NCBI GenBank assembly: GCA_044238935.1
Contig: JBIICI010000009.1
Span: 1 to 64,000 of the forward strand
Direction: 5' to 3'
Length of the DNA: 64,000 bases
From: JBIICI01 sp044238935
Lineage (GTDB): Bacteria > Pseudomonadota > Alphaproteobacteria > Micavibrionales > Micavibrionaceae
Under the pieces are notes generated by a model, which worked only from the letters and a program-made list of their open reading frames with translations, was not told the DNA's origin and did not search any database. Position numbers and translations under genes: made by a program. Below, one piece after another: positions 18,609 through 27,985 of the stretch (positions are counted from its first letter, which is position 1; every line of letters begins with the position of its first letter).

Positions 18609-21600
18609 CTATTTAATTAAACCCCTTAATTGCTGCTGAGCGATAAGGAGCATGGGAAGGTCAATCGCAGGAGATGATTTGATTTCTGTAATGATATTCA
18701 TGACTTCTTGGATATGATGGGCATAATATTCTTTCCATGGCATGTGATCTTGTTCAAATGTGCGGCTGGTTTCTGTCAGTTCTGCTTGGATTTGATATAA
18801 ATCATCAATGAGATTTTCAATCGCTTCACGCTCCCATCTTGAGCTCATATCCATGTTTCTGCCACACTGACGCAACAGACCTAACATAAATTGCTGCCCG
18901 ATTGCAAAATAAGAAATCGCAATTTCATCTAACGGAGCATGACAACGATCTGCTAATTTCACAATATCACATCCTGCACCAAGGATATAAAATAAAGAAA
19001 GCCTTTGTGCAACAGACTCTGTCATGCCCTCTTGGGCAAGCCATTCTTTTTTGCGACGTTCAAATAAATCTTGACCGTAATGGTTTAGCACATTGGGTAA
19101 AAGCGCAAATAAATCCTTTAAACGTTGATCAAAAAAAGCAATATCAATTTTTAAATCAGGTTTATGGGCGCTGCGTTTTAAGAACCATGTTACCTCACGC
19201 GTGATCAAGGCAATGATTTCATTCATCGCATCCAGCTGAACATGGGCGGGTGCAACGCCATCTAAGGCCTCAATTTCACGCCACAAAGATGGAATATCAA
19301 AAAGCTGTAAGACAATCAAGTAAGCGCGAACGACATCGGCGCAACTGGCCTTTGTGCTATCCATGCGGGATTTAATGAAAATTGATCCCATGCGATTCAC
19401 GATATTATTGGCAATTTCCGTAGCAATAATAGCGCGTTTTAGGCGATGGTTCGGAATCTTATCACCAAATCTTTCTTGAATTTCCTTGGGGAAATATTGA
19501 TATAACCAATCTTGTAAATAAGGGTCATCGGGAATATCACTGGACAGAATATCGCGGGTTAATAAGATTTTCGCATAGGCCTGTAATGTTGACAGTTCAG
19601 GTCTGGTTAGCCCTTTTCCTTCGCGGCCACGTTTTTCGATTTCTTCTTTTTCGGGGAATGATTCCAAATGACGTTGAACGCCATGATCGCGTTCCAAATC
19701 ACGAATGAAAGCGGCGTGAACGGTGAGGTTTTTAGGGGCATTCATTTGCATCAAGCTAATGCCCATTGATTGTTGATAATTATTTTTCAAAACCAATTGT
19801 GAAACCTCAGGCGTCATTTTCTCCAGCATCAAATCACGCTCAGATCGCGTGAATTTGGGGTCTGTTTTCATGATTTCATTTAGCAAGATTTTAATATTGA
19901 CCTCATGATCAGAACAATCAACGCCGCCTGAATTGTCAATGAAATCAGCATTCACCGCCCCACCAGCAAGCGCATATTCAATGCGCCCTTTATGCGTGAC
20001 CCCTAAATTCGCGCCTTCGCCAATCGTTTTTGCTTGGACTTGGGTGGCATTTACGCGGATCATATCATTGGCTTTATCCCCCACATCGGCATGGCTTTCG
20101 GATTCGGCTTTGATATACGTTCCAATTCCGCCAAACCACAGTAAATCGACCTTGGCCTGTAACAAGGTTTTCATTAAATCCTCAGGGGCAATTTGATCTT
20201 GGGTGATGGATAGTAAATCTTTGATCTCAGGGGTGAGATCTAATATTTTTGCACTGCGTTCAAAGATACGCCCGCCTTTTGAAAGAAGATCTTGATTATA
20301 AGATTCCCATCCTTTGACTTCCGAAAATAAACGTTTGCGCTCGGTAAAAGATGTCGCGCAATCGGGGTTAGGATCAATAAAAATATGAACATGGTTGAAT
20401 GCGGCCAATAAACGAATTTGATCGGATAAGATCATCCCGTTTCCAAAAACATCACCCGCCATATCCCCCACACCAATGACGGTAAAGGGTTGTGTTTGTG
20501 TATCGTGACCTTGTTCACGGAAATGACGTTTGACACATTCCCATGCCCCTTTTGCCGTAATACCCATGGCTTTGTGATCATATCCTGCTGATCCGCCTGA
20601 TGCAAAGGCATCGCCCAACCAGAAATCATATTCTGCGGAAATGCCGTTGGCAGTATCAGAAAAACTGGCTGTGCCTTTATCGGCGGCGACAACCAAATAG
20701 GGATCGTCTTGGTCATGTCGCACCACATGTTGCGGCGCAATAATTTTATCACCTTGGCGACTATCGGTAATATCCAATAGGCTGCGTATAAATATTTTGT
20801 ATAAATCAATGCCTTGTTGTCTGAAAACTTGACGATCTGTGGATGGGTTTTTGACAACAAATCCCCCCTTTGCCCCCATGGGCACAATCACAGAATTTTT
20901 AACCTGCTGTGCCTTGACCAATCCCAATATTTCAGTTCTAAAATCATCGGGACGATCTGACCATCGAATGCCGCCACGGGCAATTTCATCGTTGCGCAAA
21001 TGCACGGCTTCAACATCGGGGCTATAGACAAAAATTTCACGATAGGGTTTTGGTTCAGGGATATTTTGAATAGCATGGCTATCAAATTTCAAAGACAATA
21101 CATATTGATCATGTCCGATATTTTGAACATGATCAGGAACATAATAATTGGTGCGCAATGTATTTTGTATTAAATTCAAGAGCATCCGTAAAATACGATC
21201 ATGCACCAAAGACGATACAGATTTCAAAGATTCTTGAATTTTACCATCTTGTTCTTTTAATATTTCTGTGCGATTACCCGTTAGGTTAGGGTCAAAACGC
21301 TGTGTGAAATAATCGTTTAAAAGTTTTGTAATTTCAGGGTAGCTTGTGAGTGCCGTAATAATAGATTGTTTATCATACGGATATTGAATTTGTTTTAGAT
21401 AATGCGTATAAGCACGCAAGGTCATGACTTGGCGGCCTTGTAATCCTGATAATAAAATTAAGGCATTTAATCCATCGCTTTCCAGATTCTTCTTGATAAT
21501 GTCTAAAAAACCAGATTCAAACATATCTGCTTTTTTTGAATCTAAATCAATATCTTGGTTGAATGTGCGCGCTAAAAAGCGATGCATCCAAATAATTTTC

Positions 21601-23336
21601 CCTTGCTTTAAGGTGATTTGATACGGTGTTTCTGATTCCACAAACAGCCCTAAATCCTTAAATATCGGCATAATATTAGCCAAAATAATCGGGCTGTCTT
21701 TGTGATACAGGCTTAAGGAGATTTTGTTTGTGGTCGGTTCGTGATGAATATCGATGCAGACGTGATCTTTGATATGAAGGAGGTTTTGAATCTGTTCAAT
21801 ATCGCGCAGGGCCGTTTTTGAATCATAATCGTCACGATATTGAACGGGAAAGGCGTTCGCAAAATCGGCAATAATGGTATCAATATGATCTGCATCATAA
21901 TTTTGCTCTGCCATGGCGTTATACAAAGATTCTGGCCATGTTTCCCCAGCCTTTTGTAAGGTGGATTCCAAAATATCGGCATTTAATGCATCGATATTTT
22001 GATCCCGAATATCAACCAAATATAAAACACGGGCATAGGCAGAATCATCTAAATTTGTATAAAATTCAATATCATTAGCCTGATAAAATTTTTGGATAAT
22101 ATTTTGAAAATTCATGCGCAATGTTGTGCCGTAACGGTCGCGCGGAATATAAACCATACAGGATATAAAATGGGGTAAAATATGCTTACGGGCAAATAAT
22201 GCAATCCGACGACGTTCCTGTAATGTCGCGATTGTCATTACATTGTGGCGTAAATCATCTTTTGAAATTTGTAATAATTCATCACGGGGATATTTTTCTA
22301 AAATATGTTTTTGCGTTTTATAAGAATATCCACCTTCGCGGACACCTCTTTCATGAAGGGCGTGATCTATTACATATTGTGCTTTTTGGCGCAGGATTGG
22401 AATATCACTAATGCTGCGGGAATAGGTGACAGATGTAAAGAGTCCCACAAAAATTGTGACGGCATCACATTGTTTTTTTTCATCGAAATGACGAACCAAT
22501 ACCGCATCCATGGGAACACGACGATGCACAACAGATTTTTTATCCAGCTTGAAAATCACAACAGGATCGGAGGTGTGTTGTAAAATATAATCAATGTCAT
22601 TTGCGTTAAGGCGTTTATCCATACGTCCAGACGTCAGGGCAAAGACACCAAGATCTTTTTCAGTATCCACTGTGGATTTCTGATTTAAAATTTGATAATG
22701 GCGCATGCCTAAGAACGTGAAATTGTCATTATACAAATAGTCCAAAAAGGCGATGGATTCTTGGGTTTCGATGTCTGTTCCATTCTGTGCAATCGCGGTT
22801 AAATTTGTTTTCAAAAGGGACATGTGTTCTCGCATGCCTGACCAGTCTTTTGTTGTTTTGTTGATTGTGTGAATAATCAGGGGAATATCATCTTGTAATT
22901 TATGCTGGATTTCTTTTGAAATTGTGTTTTTCAGGCGCATATGCATATGGGCGCAAGCGATCCCTTTGTTATCTTCTGTAACACGATGCACCAATATGGC
23001 AATATACAGATCAAGACTGTTAATACGCGCGCAAATCGAATCAATATAAAAGGGCGTGTCGTATGAAATAATATCGATGATTGTGTAATCTTGGTTGATA
23101 TTCTCAATCCTCAAGCAAATATCATCGGCATCTTTTGGATGATTATCATAATGGAATTGCGCAATATCCAAAACGGCCTGTTCACCCAATGCATCTAAGT
23201 CAGATAGGGGGCTGTTGTGAAATAAATTTTGTAAAAATGTAATTGGGATTGCATCTGATAAATCTGCCAGTTTTTTGAATAAATCATGGCGTTCGTGATC
23301 TTGGGATAAGGATGGGGTTGTATCAATAGGATGCAT
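18609..23336 (-). CDS. NAD-specific glutamate dehydrogenase, large type
   Basis: A 1575-residue enzyme of the large GDH family that oxidises glutamate to 2-oxoglutarate and ammonia with NAD. The N-terminal ~650 residues are the regulatory ACT-like part (FLDYLYNDNFTFLGMRHYQI is typical). The catalytic core includes DEIARGGIRWSDRPDDFRTE near 800, PMGAKGGFVV, VVAADKGTASFSDTAN, and TIGEGANLGVTHKGRIEYAL near 1130. The C-terminal helical region follows. No break is seen over 4.7 kb. It probably has its own transcript; no strong ribosome site precedes the ATG. Confidence 0.95.
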   Translation of the reverse strand: MHPIDTTPSLSQDHERHDLFKKLADLSDAIPITFLQNLFHNSPLSDLDALGEQAVLDIAQFHYDNHPKDADDICLRIENINQDYTIIDIISYDTPFYIDSICARINSLDLYIAILVHRVTEDNKGIACAHMHMRLKNTISKEIQHKLQDDIPLIIHTINKTTKDWSGMREHMSLLKTNLTAIAQNGTDIETQESIAFLDYLYNDNFTFLGMRHYQILNQKSTVDTEKDLGVFALTSGRMDKRLNANDIDYILQHTSDPVVIFKLDKKSVVHRRVPMDAVLVRHFDEKKQCDAVTIFVGLFTSVTYSRSISDIPILRQKAQYVIDHALHERGVREGGYSYKTQKHILEKYPRDELLQISKDDLRHNVMTIATLQERRRIALFARKHILPHFISCMVYIPRDRYGTTLRMNFQNIIQKFYQANDIEFYTNLDDSAYARVLYLVDIRDQNIDALNADILESTLQKAGETWPESLYNAMAEQNYDADHIDTIIADFANAFPVQYRDDYDSKTALRDIEQIQNLLHIKDHVCIDIHHEPTTNKISLSLYHKDSPIILANIMPIFKDLGLFVESETPYQITLKQGKIIWMHRFLARTFNQDIDLDSKKADMFESGFLDIIKKNLESDGLNALILLSGLQGRQVMTLRAYTHYLKQIQYPYDKQSIITALTSYPEITKLLNDYFTQRFDPNLTGNRTEILKEQDGKIQESLKSVSSLVHDRILRMLLNLIQNTLRTNYYVPDHVQNIGHDQYVLSLKFDSHAIQNIPEPKPYREIFVYSPDVEAVHLRNDEIARGGIRWSDRPDDFRTEILGLVKAQQVKNSVIVPMGAKGGFVVKNPSTDRQVFRQQGIDLYKIFIRSLLDITDSRQGDKIIAPQHVVRHDQDDPYLVVAADKGTASFSDTANGISAEYDFWLGDAFASGGSAGYDHKAMGITAKGAWECVKRHFREQGHDTQTQPFTVIGVGDMAGDVFGNGMILSDQIRLLAAFNHVHIFIDPNPDCATSFTERKRLFSEVKGWESYNQDLLSKGGRIFERSAKILDLTPEIKDLLSITQDQIAPEDLMKTLLQAKVDLLWFGGIGTYIKAESESHADVGDKANDMIRVNATQVQAKTIGEGANLGVTHKGRIEYALAGGAVNADFIDNSGGVDCSDHEVNIKILLNEIMKTDPKFTRSERDLMLEKMTPEVSQLVLKNNYQQSMGISLMQMNAPKNLTVHAAFIRDLERDHGVQRHLESFPEKEEIEKRGREGKGLTRPELSTLQAYAKILLTRDILSSDIPDDPYLQDWLYQYFPKEIQERFGDKIPNHRLKRAIIATEIANNIVNRMGSIFIKSRMDSTKASCADVVRAYLIVLQLFDIPSLWREIEALDGVAPAHVQLDAMNEIIALITREVTWFLKRSAHKPDLKIDIAFFDQRLKDLFALLPNVLNHYGQDLFERRKKEWLAQEGMTESVAQRLSLFYILGAGCDIVKLADRCHAPLDEIAISYFAIGQQFMLGLLRQCGRNMDMSSRWEREAIENLIDDLYQIQAELTETSRTFEQDHMPWKEYYAHHIQEVMNIITEIKSSPAIDLPMLLIAQQQLRGLIK

Positions 23337-23502
23337 AAATATCCAGAATTGTAAAAGAAGGTTGGTGTTGCGGTTAAGATAATGTCTTTGGTGCTCTTAT
23401 ACAAGATCCTTATTATATTGCACGGCACATAAATTTTTCTTTAAAATAGATTGGATTTTCTATATTATTATCCTATTAATTTTCTCATAGGGGAGGAATG
23501 CT

Positions 23503-23781
23503 GTGTTTGAAATACAAAATATACAAAATATACAAAATTTGGATATAGGGAGTAATTTCAGAAATCAGTTAGATTTTCCAGAAACACTAAATAATGTTGC
23601 TGTCGCTTATCATACGCAGCAAACGAGCACGAAATTACAGCAAGAGCTTAATAAAATGGCATATTTAAATTGTGGGAATATTCAATTTAACCCCATACCT
23701 GAATTTGCTTCTAACCCGCCTTCATTTGATCATGTATCGTCTTTGTTAATAAATCGGATTAGAGGAAATTCACTAGGCTAA
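23503..23781 (+). CDS. Small orphan protein with N-terminal IQN repeats
   Basis: A 92-residue protein starting at GTG, with the strong ribosome site GGGGAGGAA 8 bases upstream, which is the main reason to believe the gene. The N-terminus is a three-fold repeat of Ile-Gln-Asn encoded by a 9-bp tandem repeat, followed by a Gln- and Asn-rich middle. I recognise no domain, signal peptide or membrane segment. The last 23 bp overlap the 3' end of the convergent flgL. Function unknown; possibly lineage-specific. Confidence 0.55.
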   Translation: MFEIQNIQNIQNLDIGSNFRNQLDFPETLNNVAVAYHTQQTSTKLQQELNKMAYLNCGNIQFNPIPEFASNPPSFDHVSSLLINRIRGNSLG

Positions 23782-24847
23782 GCCCTCTGGCAATCGATGC
23801 CACGCGATATGTGGCCTCTAAGGAGTTCCGTAACTGATTTAATTCAATGGCGGTTTGTTCAATATTGGCGTCTTCATTATCTGCGATAATATTTTTATAG
23901 GTATTTTGTAAATAGGTATGGTCTTCTTCGATTGTATCAATACTGACTTGTACTTGGGCGACATCAAAACTGATCGTCTCTAACTTTTCTAATCCGGCAT
24001 TTAACCGTTTTGATAGATCTCCCCACAATTTAAAGAAATTCTCTTTCTTCTCCGTTGCTGTTGTTCCCGGTGCAAACGTCCCTGCTGGGGGGGGGAGGAC
24101 ATTGCCATCAGCATCTTTTTGTTCCGTATAAAAAACATTATCCAATTGCGCAGACAGATTTTTCATTAAACCTGTTACCTTTAAAACCTCTTTGAATCCG
24201 TCTTGGTTGGCTAAGACAGTGTAATCCAAATCGGTTTTTTCATCAACACGGACGGAAATTTTTTGTGCTGTTCCGCCGCTTAAAACGCTGCTATATTCTA
24301 ATGTTGTATCCAGCGTATTGCCATAATTTTCGATGAGTTGATCGGTGGATATATTGCCATCAATCCATTCTGAAATTTGGAATGTAAATTCTGTATCAAC
24401 AAGACCTTTATTTTCAATGGGCTTTGTATCAGATGCGCCCCCTGCGAATAAATAGCGTTCGCCATCTTTTACATTTAACAAATCAACCATGTAATTATAG
24501 GCATTTTCAGCAAGGCGCTGCACACCATTCAGATCAATATTGCCTTCTTTTTTTTCTTTGACCAGATAATCATTCACATTTTGGGCTTGATCTTTAAATT
24601 GATCAATCGCGTGATTCATTAATGTTAAGCGACGTTGTGCCGTGCTGATGTTAAATTTATAGCTATCCAGTTCCACCAACGCTGTTCTTGATTGCAAGGC
24701 AGGCATAAAGCTTTGCCCCATATCTTGGATATTATCATATAGCTTGCCTGTGGATAATTGCCGTTGGGCGGTTGTAAATCGGGTGCTGGATTCTTGTAAC
24801 CAGCGTAGCTGTTCTGCGGCTTGACCTGAGGAAGAAACGCGTGTCAT
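23759..24847 (-). CDS. flgL: Flagellar hook-associated protein 3
   Basis: A 362-residue junction protein between hook and filament. The N-terminal flagellin-like helix region (AEQLRWLQESSTRFTTAQRQ, then LSTGKLYDNIQDMGQ) and the C-terminal helix (IELNQLRNSLEATYRVASIA) assemble into the D0/D1 domains, and the variable middle forms the outer domain. LSTGKLYDNIQD corresponds to the conserved flagellin N-terminal motif. An AAGGAG ribosome site lies 10 bases before the ATG. It follows flgK by 23 bp in one transcription unit driven from the sigma-54 promoter upstream of flgK. Confidence 0.9.
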   Translation of the reverse strand: MTRVSSSGQAAEQLRWLQESSTRFTTAQRQLSTGKLYDNIQDMGQSFMPALQSRTALVELDSYKFNISTAQRRLTLMNHAIDQFKDQAQNVNDYLVKEKKEGNIDLNGVQRLAENAYNYMVDLLNVKDGERYLFAGGASDTKPIENKGLVDTEFTFQISEWIDGNISTDQLIENYGNTLDTTLEYSSVLSGGTAQKISVRVDEKTDLDYTVLANQDGFKEVLKVTGLMKNLSAQLDNVFYTEQKDADGNVLPPPAGTFAPGTTATEKKENFFKLWGDLSKRLNAGLEKLETISFDVAQVQVSIDTIEEDHTYLQNTYKNIIADNEDANIEQTAIELNQLRNSLEATYRVASIARGLSLVNFL

Positions 24848-24870
24848 TTTTGTGATACTCCTTTAAATCT

Positions 24871-27228
24871 TTATAAAATCGTATTTAATAATTCTTGTAA
24901 CATTTCATCAATGGCATTCATTGTTCGTGCTGCGGCTGAATAGGCGGTTTGAACAATAATTAAATTTGAAAGCTCCTCATCAATATTCACACCCGATTCA
25001 TCGGAGAGTCTTTTGTTAAGTAAGTTTCCTAAGCTAGTGACATCTTCTTCACGGGATTTCGTGAGGTTTAGTTCTGTGGCTTGTTGGTTTAAAATACCTT
25101 GGGTGAAGCTGATTATGCTGTTATTGGAATCGACGCCTAATTCTAAACTGACGGATGCGCCCAAATTACTGGTTCTGAAATCCCCGATTGATCCTGTATC
25201 ACCATATCGAACATTTTGAATCGGAGATGATGCGCCAAACAGAGATTTTAAGATTGTGTCGCCATCATTCACGCCTGTATTTGTTGATCCTGTCGATGTA
25301 AATGGCCCCCCTGTGATTTTCAGGTCGCCCCCAAAATCCAATGTTCCATCATTATTTAAATCTGTTCCGGGGCGAATATTCAAAGTCCCTGTGACGCCAC
25401 CAATTGTCACGCCTGTTGTGCTTAATCCTTTTACGGCACGAATTTTGGTGAGTAAATCCGTTTCCGTATCACCAGATTCAATACTGATACGCGTAGGCGT
25501 ATTAAGCCCCACGGCAATATCAAAATACGGATCCGTCGCGGCATAGCTGCCTGATTTCAAACCAATGAAGTTTAGATCTTCTTCGCCAATGGTTGCAACC
25601 CCTGTGGGGCGGCTGATGGCAATGTTTGTACGGCTATCTAAACGTAACTCACCATTAATCCCTTTTGAGGCACGAAAGCTATAATTCGCATTATCGGCAG
25701 GGATAATATTCGCGGTATCAGCGGCTTCGTTAATCAGATCGACAATTTGATCCAAGGCATTGGCAATTGTCCCCGTGGCATTGTAATTCGCAGCACCAAT
25801 CGCCCGTGCGTTTGAAAGGTCAATATCTAAATTTATATTCGGCACTGTTCCTCCATTACCAATGGTCACCCGAAAAATATTTGTAGCTGGCAAAGCGTTA
25901 AAGCTGCTTGCGGGGGCACTGGTGATGGTGCTGGTGATGCTTTGTAAATTTCTGTATCCCGTCACTGTATTTGTACTAAATAACCCCAAACGTGTTTGTA
26001 AATCATCGGTTGTGGGGAGTGTTAAATCAATGCTGCCTTCAATTTTCTGAAATTGCGTATCGCCCAACGCAAATTCACTGATACGACGTAAGACTTCGTT
26101 TGATCCTTTTTGAACGGTTTCGCCATAGGTTCCTGATCTCAGTAACGTTGGATCATCAACGACCGTACTATTCAATTGAATATCATTTGAAAATCCAACA
26201 TAGGGCACGGGTGTTTTTGTGGTGGGGTTAGGGGCTGTATTCGCAGGGATGTTTCCGGCGGAATTTGTGAATAATTTCAACCCTTGGGCATCAAAACGCA
26301 TGGCCATTTTATGTACCATTTCATCCAATTGCGCATGTTGTGTGGGCAAAGTTTTATCGCGCAAGGCAAACAATGCCCCCAATTTGCCGCCTAAATCTTG
26401 GGAGGCAACATCCTGTGCCCCTTGGTTTACATTGGGGTCTCCGCCTAAATATAATCCTGCGGCACTATCGGGATAGGTACTATTGGCATCGATGGGGGTT
26501 GGTTTGAAAAAAACAGGATTAACACGCTCTGAAACCAGCTCTGATCCTTGTTTTGTTTGAACAACCAATACATTGTCGCCGCGACGAAAAAAGGAAATAT
26601 CGACCAATTTTGCCAATTCTTTAACAGCCTGATCCCTCGAATCTTCCGCTTCACCCACAGGTCGATTGAGGTTTGATGCGCTTTGAATTGTTTTATTTAA
26701 GGTGGCTATTTTTTCTGTTAATTGATTAATTTGGTTAACAGCATTTTCAATTTCGCCCTGCGCCTCATTACGCAAATCAATATATAAGTTCGCTAAATCA
26801 TTGATTTTCTTGACTGTACCCCCTGCGCGATCTAGGGTTTGACGTAGCAAGATTGTATTATCAGGGGAGTCTGAGAGAACAGCAAAACTATCACGCAATC
26901 GCCCAATTTCAGAAGCGATAGAGCGTTCATCATCTGTTTTACCATGAAAGGCGCTGACGCGTTCTAAATATCGCGTTTGCGTGGTTAAAAATTCACCATC
27001 ACTGACTTGTGACCAATATTGCCCTTGTAAAAATGTATCAACTTTTCGAAAAATTGTTTCTGAGAACGCGCCTGCGGAAACACCGTCAACGGCACGGGAT
27101 GATTGCGGCGCAATCTTGCGCGTGTACCCTTCGGTTTGTACGTTAGCAACGTTTCCAGAAATCACGTTAATGCTGTTTTGCGCAACGCGTAATCCAGATA
27201 AAGCATTATTTAAGGCGCCAACACTCAT
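24871..27228 (-). CDS. flgK: Flagellar hook-associated protein 1
   Basis: A 785-residue hook-filament junction protein. The N-terminus (LNNALSGLRVAQNSINVISG, then NVANVQTEGYTRK) is the flagellar rod/hook family signature, and the C-terminus (LSNLIIVQTAYSAAARTMNA) is the matching D0 helix. At 785 residues it is longer than enteric FlgK (about 550); the extra length is in the beta-rich middle (about residues 350-690), which would form surface domains. The open frame reaches a TTG at 27237, but the ATG at 27228 fits the conserved N-terminus. It is the first gene of flgK-flgL. Confidence 0.93.
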   Translation of the reverse strand: MSVGALNNALSGLRVAQNSINVISGNVANVQTEGYTRKIAPQSSRAVDGVSAGAFSETIFRKVDTFLQGQYWSQVSDGEFLTTQTRYLERVSAFHGKTDDERSIASEIGRLRDSFAVLSDSPDNTILLRQTLDRAGGTVKKINDLANLYIDLRNEAQGEIENAVNQINQLTEKIATLNKTIQSASNLNRPVGEAEDSRDQAVKELAKLVDISFFRRGDNVLVVQTKQGSELVSERVNPVFFKPTPIDANSTYPDSAAGLYLGGDPNVNQGAQDVASQDLGGKLGALFALRDKTLPTQHAQLDEMVHKMAMRFDAQGLKLFTNSAGNIPANTAPNPTTKTPVPYVGFSNDIQLNSTVVDDPTLLRSGTYGETVQKGSNEVLRRISEFALGDTQFQKIEGSIDLTLPTTDDLQTRLGLFSTNTVTGYRNLQSITSTITSAPASSFNALPATNIFRVTIGNGGTVPNINLDIDLSNARAIGAANYNATGTIANALDQIVDLINEAADTANIIPADNANYSFRASKGINGELRLDSRTNIAISRPTGVATIGEEDLNFIGLKSGSYAATDPYFDIAVGLNTPTRISIESGDTETDLLTKIRAVKGLSTTGVTIGGVTGTLNIRPGTDLNNDGTLDFGGDLKITGGPFTSTGSTNTGVNDGDTILKSLFGASSPIQNVRYGDTGSIGDFRTSNLGASVSLELGVDSNNSIISFTQGILNQQATELNLTKSREEDVTSLGNLLNKRLSDESGVNIDEELSNLIIVQTAYSAAARTMNAIDEMLQELLNTIL

Positions 27229-27276
27229 GTTTTTCAAGCAAATCTTTGTTGAAGGGTTATTGTTCTGGTTTGTCTT

Positions 27277-27293
27277 TGCAAAAACAGTGCCAA
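27277..27293 (-). promoter_or_regulatory. Sigma-54 promoter of flgK-flgL
   Basis: On the minus strand the sequence reads TTGGCACTGTTTTTGCA. This fits the -24/-12 consensus TGGCAC-N5-TTGC exactly, with GG and GC at the required spacing. Transcription would start near 27266, about 38 bases before the flgK ATG. Sigma-54 control of hook-filament junction genes is established in Caulobacter and other flagellated bacteria. Confidence 0.85.
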
Positions 27294-27330
27294 AATGGTT
27301 GATGTTTTAAAATTCATCAGAGGTGCATAT

Positions 27331-27347
27331 TTAACCATTTGATTAAC
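27331..27347 (+). promoter_or_regulatory. Possible CtrA-like box upstream of cheZ
   Basis: TTAACCATTTGATTAAC contains the half-site TTAACCAT and a second TTAAC, in the flgK-cheZ divergent gap. The two TTAA halves are 8 bases apart rather than the canonical 7, so this is a weak suggestion that the cell-cycle regulator CtrA acts here. Confidence 0.25.
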
Positions 27348-27392
27348 TTTTTTTCGTACAATTGGGATAAATTTAAGCTTTACGAAAATGCA

Positions 27393-27983
27393 ATGAAAAA
27401 TATGGAAACATCTGAAGAGTTTTATCTCAATAAGTTAACGCAATTGGAAATATTTATTGCGCGGCGTTTTGATGAAATTTCAATGGAAATCAATGCAACA
27501 TCACAATTGGTCTCAATGGCTGAGGATGGTGTTGAAAATCGATTTGCGGAAATGCTGACCTCTTTGCAATCCATTGCATGGCATGCTGATGGGACATCCC
27601 CTGCGAATACAGGGGTGGAGCTGGATAGTATTATCAAAGTGACTGAAGATGCTGCCAATACAATTATGGATTCAGCGGATGTTATTGAGAAGACGCTGGA
27701 TCAGCTATTGATAAATAATCCTAAGATTCGTGAAACAACATTTTATAAAACAATCACCGAGCATTTACAAAATATTGTGCTGGCTTGTTCATTCCAAGAT
27801 ATTACCAGCCAGCGTGTGACCAAAACACTTGAAGGGCTTCATTCAATGGAGGAGATGTTGGAGGATACACTTGGGAAAATTGGAATTACAATGCCTGAGA
27901 AACATAAGCTAGAGGCAGAAATTCCGTCTAGTCTCAATGGTCTTGTGTCTTCTCAAGCTGATATTGATTCGCTTTTTGATTGA
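27393..27983 (+). CDS. cheZ: Chemotaxis protein phosphatase CheZ
   Basis: A 196-residue helical protein that dephosphorylates CheY-P at the flagellar motor. The long helical hairpin contains the family core ACSFQDITSQRVTKTLEGL (about residues 130-148), with the catalytic Gln in QDITSQR. The C-terminal SQADIDSLFD is the short CheY-binding tail seen in CheZ. The frame is open to a TTG at 27339, but the ATG at 27393 gives a better start. It is divergent from flgK and ends 3 bp from the convergent histidine kinase gene, so it sits in a motility cluster. Confidence 0.88.
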   Translation: MKNMETSEEFYLNKLTQLEIFIARRFDEISMEINATSQLVSMAEDGVENRFAEMLTSLQSIAWHADGTSPANTGVELDSIIKVTEDAANTIMDSADVIEKTLDQLLINNPKIRETTFYKTITEHLQNIVLACSFQDITSQRVTKTLEGLHSMEEMLEDTLGKIGITMPEKHKLEAEIPSSLNGLVSSQADIDSLFD

Positions 27984-27985
27984 GA

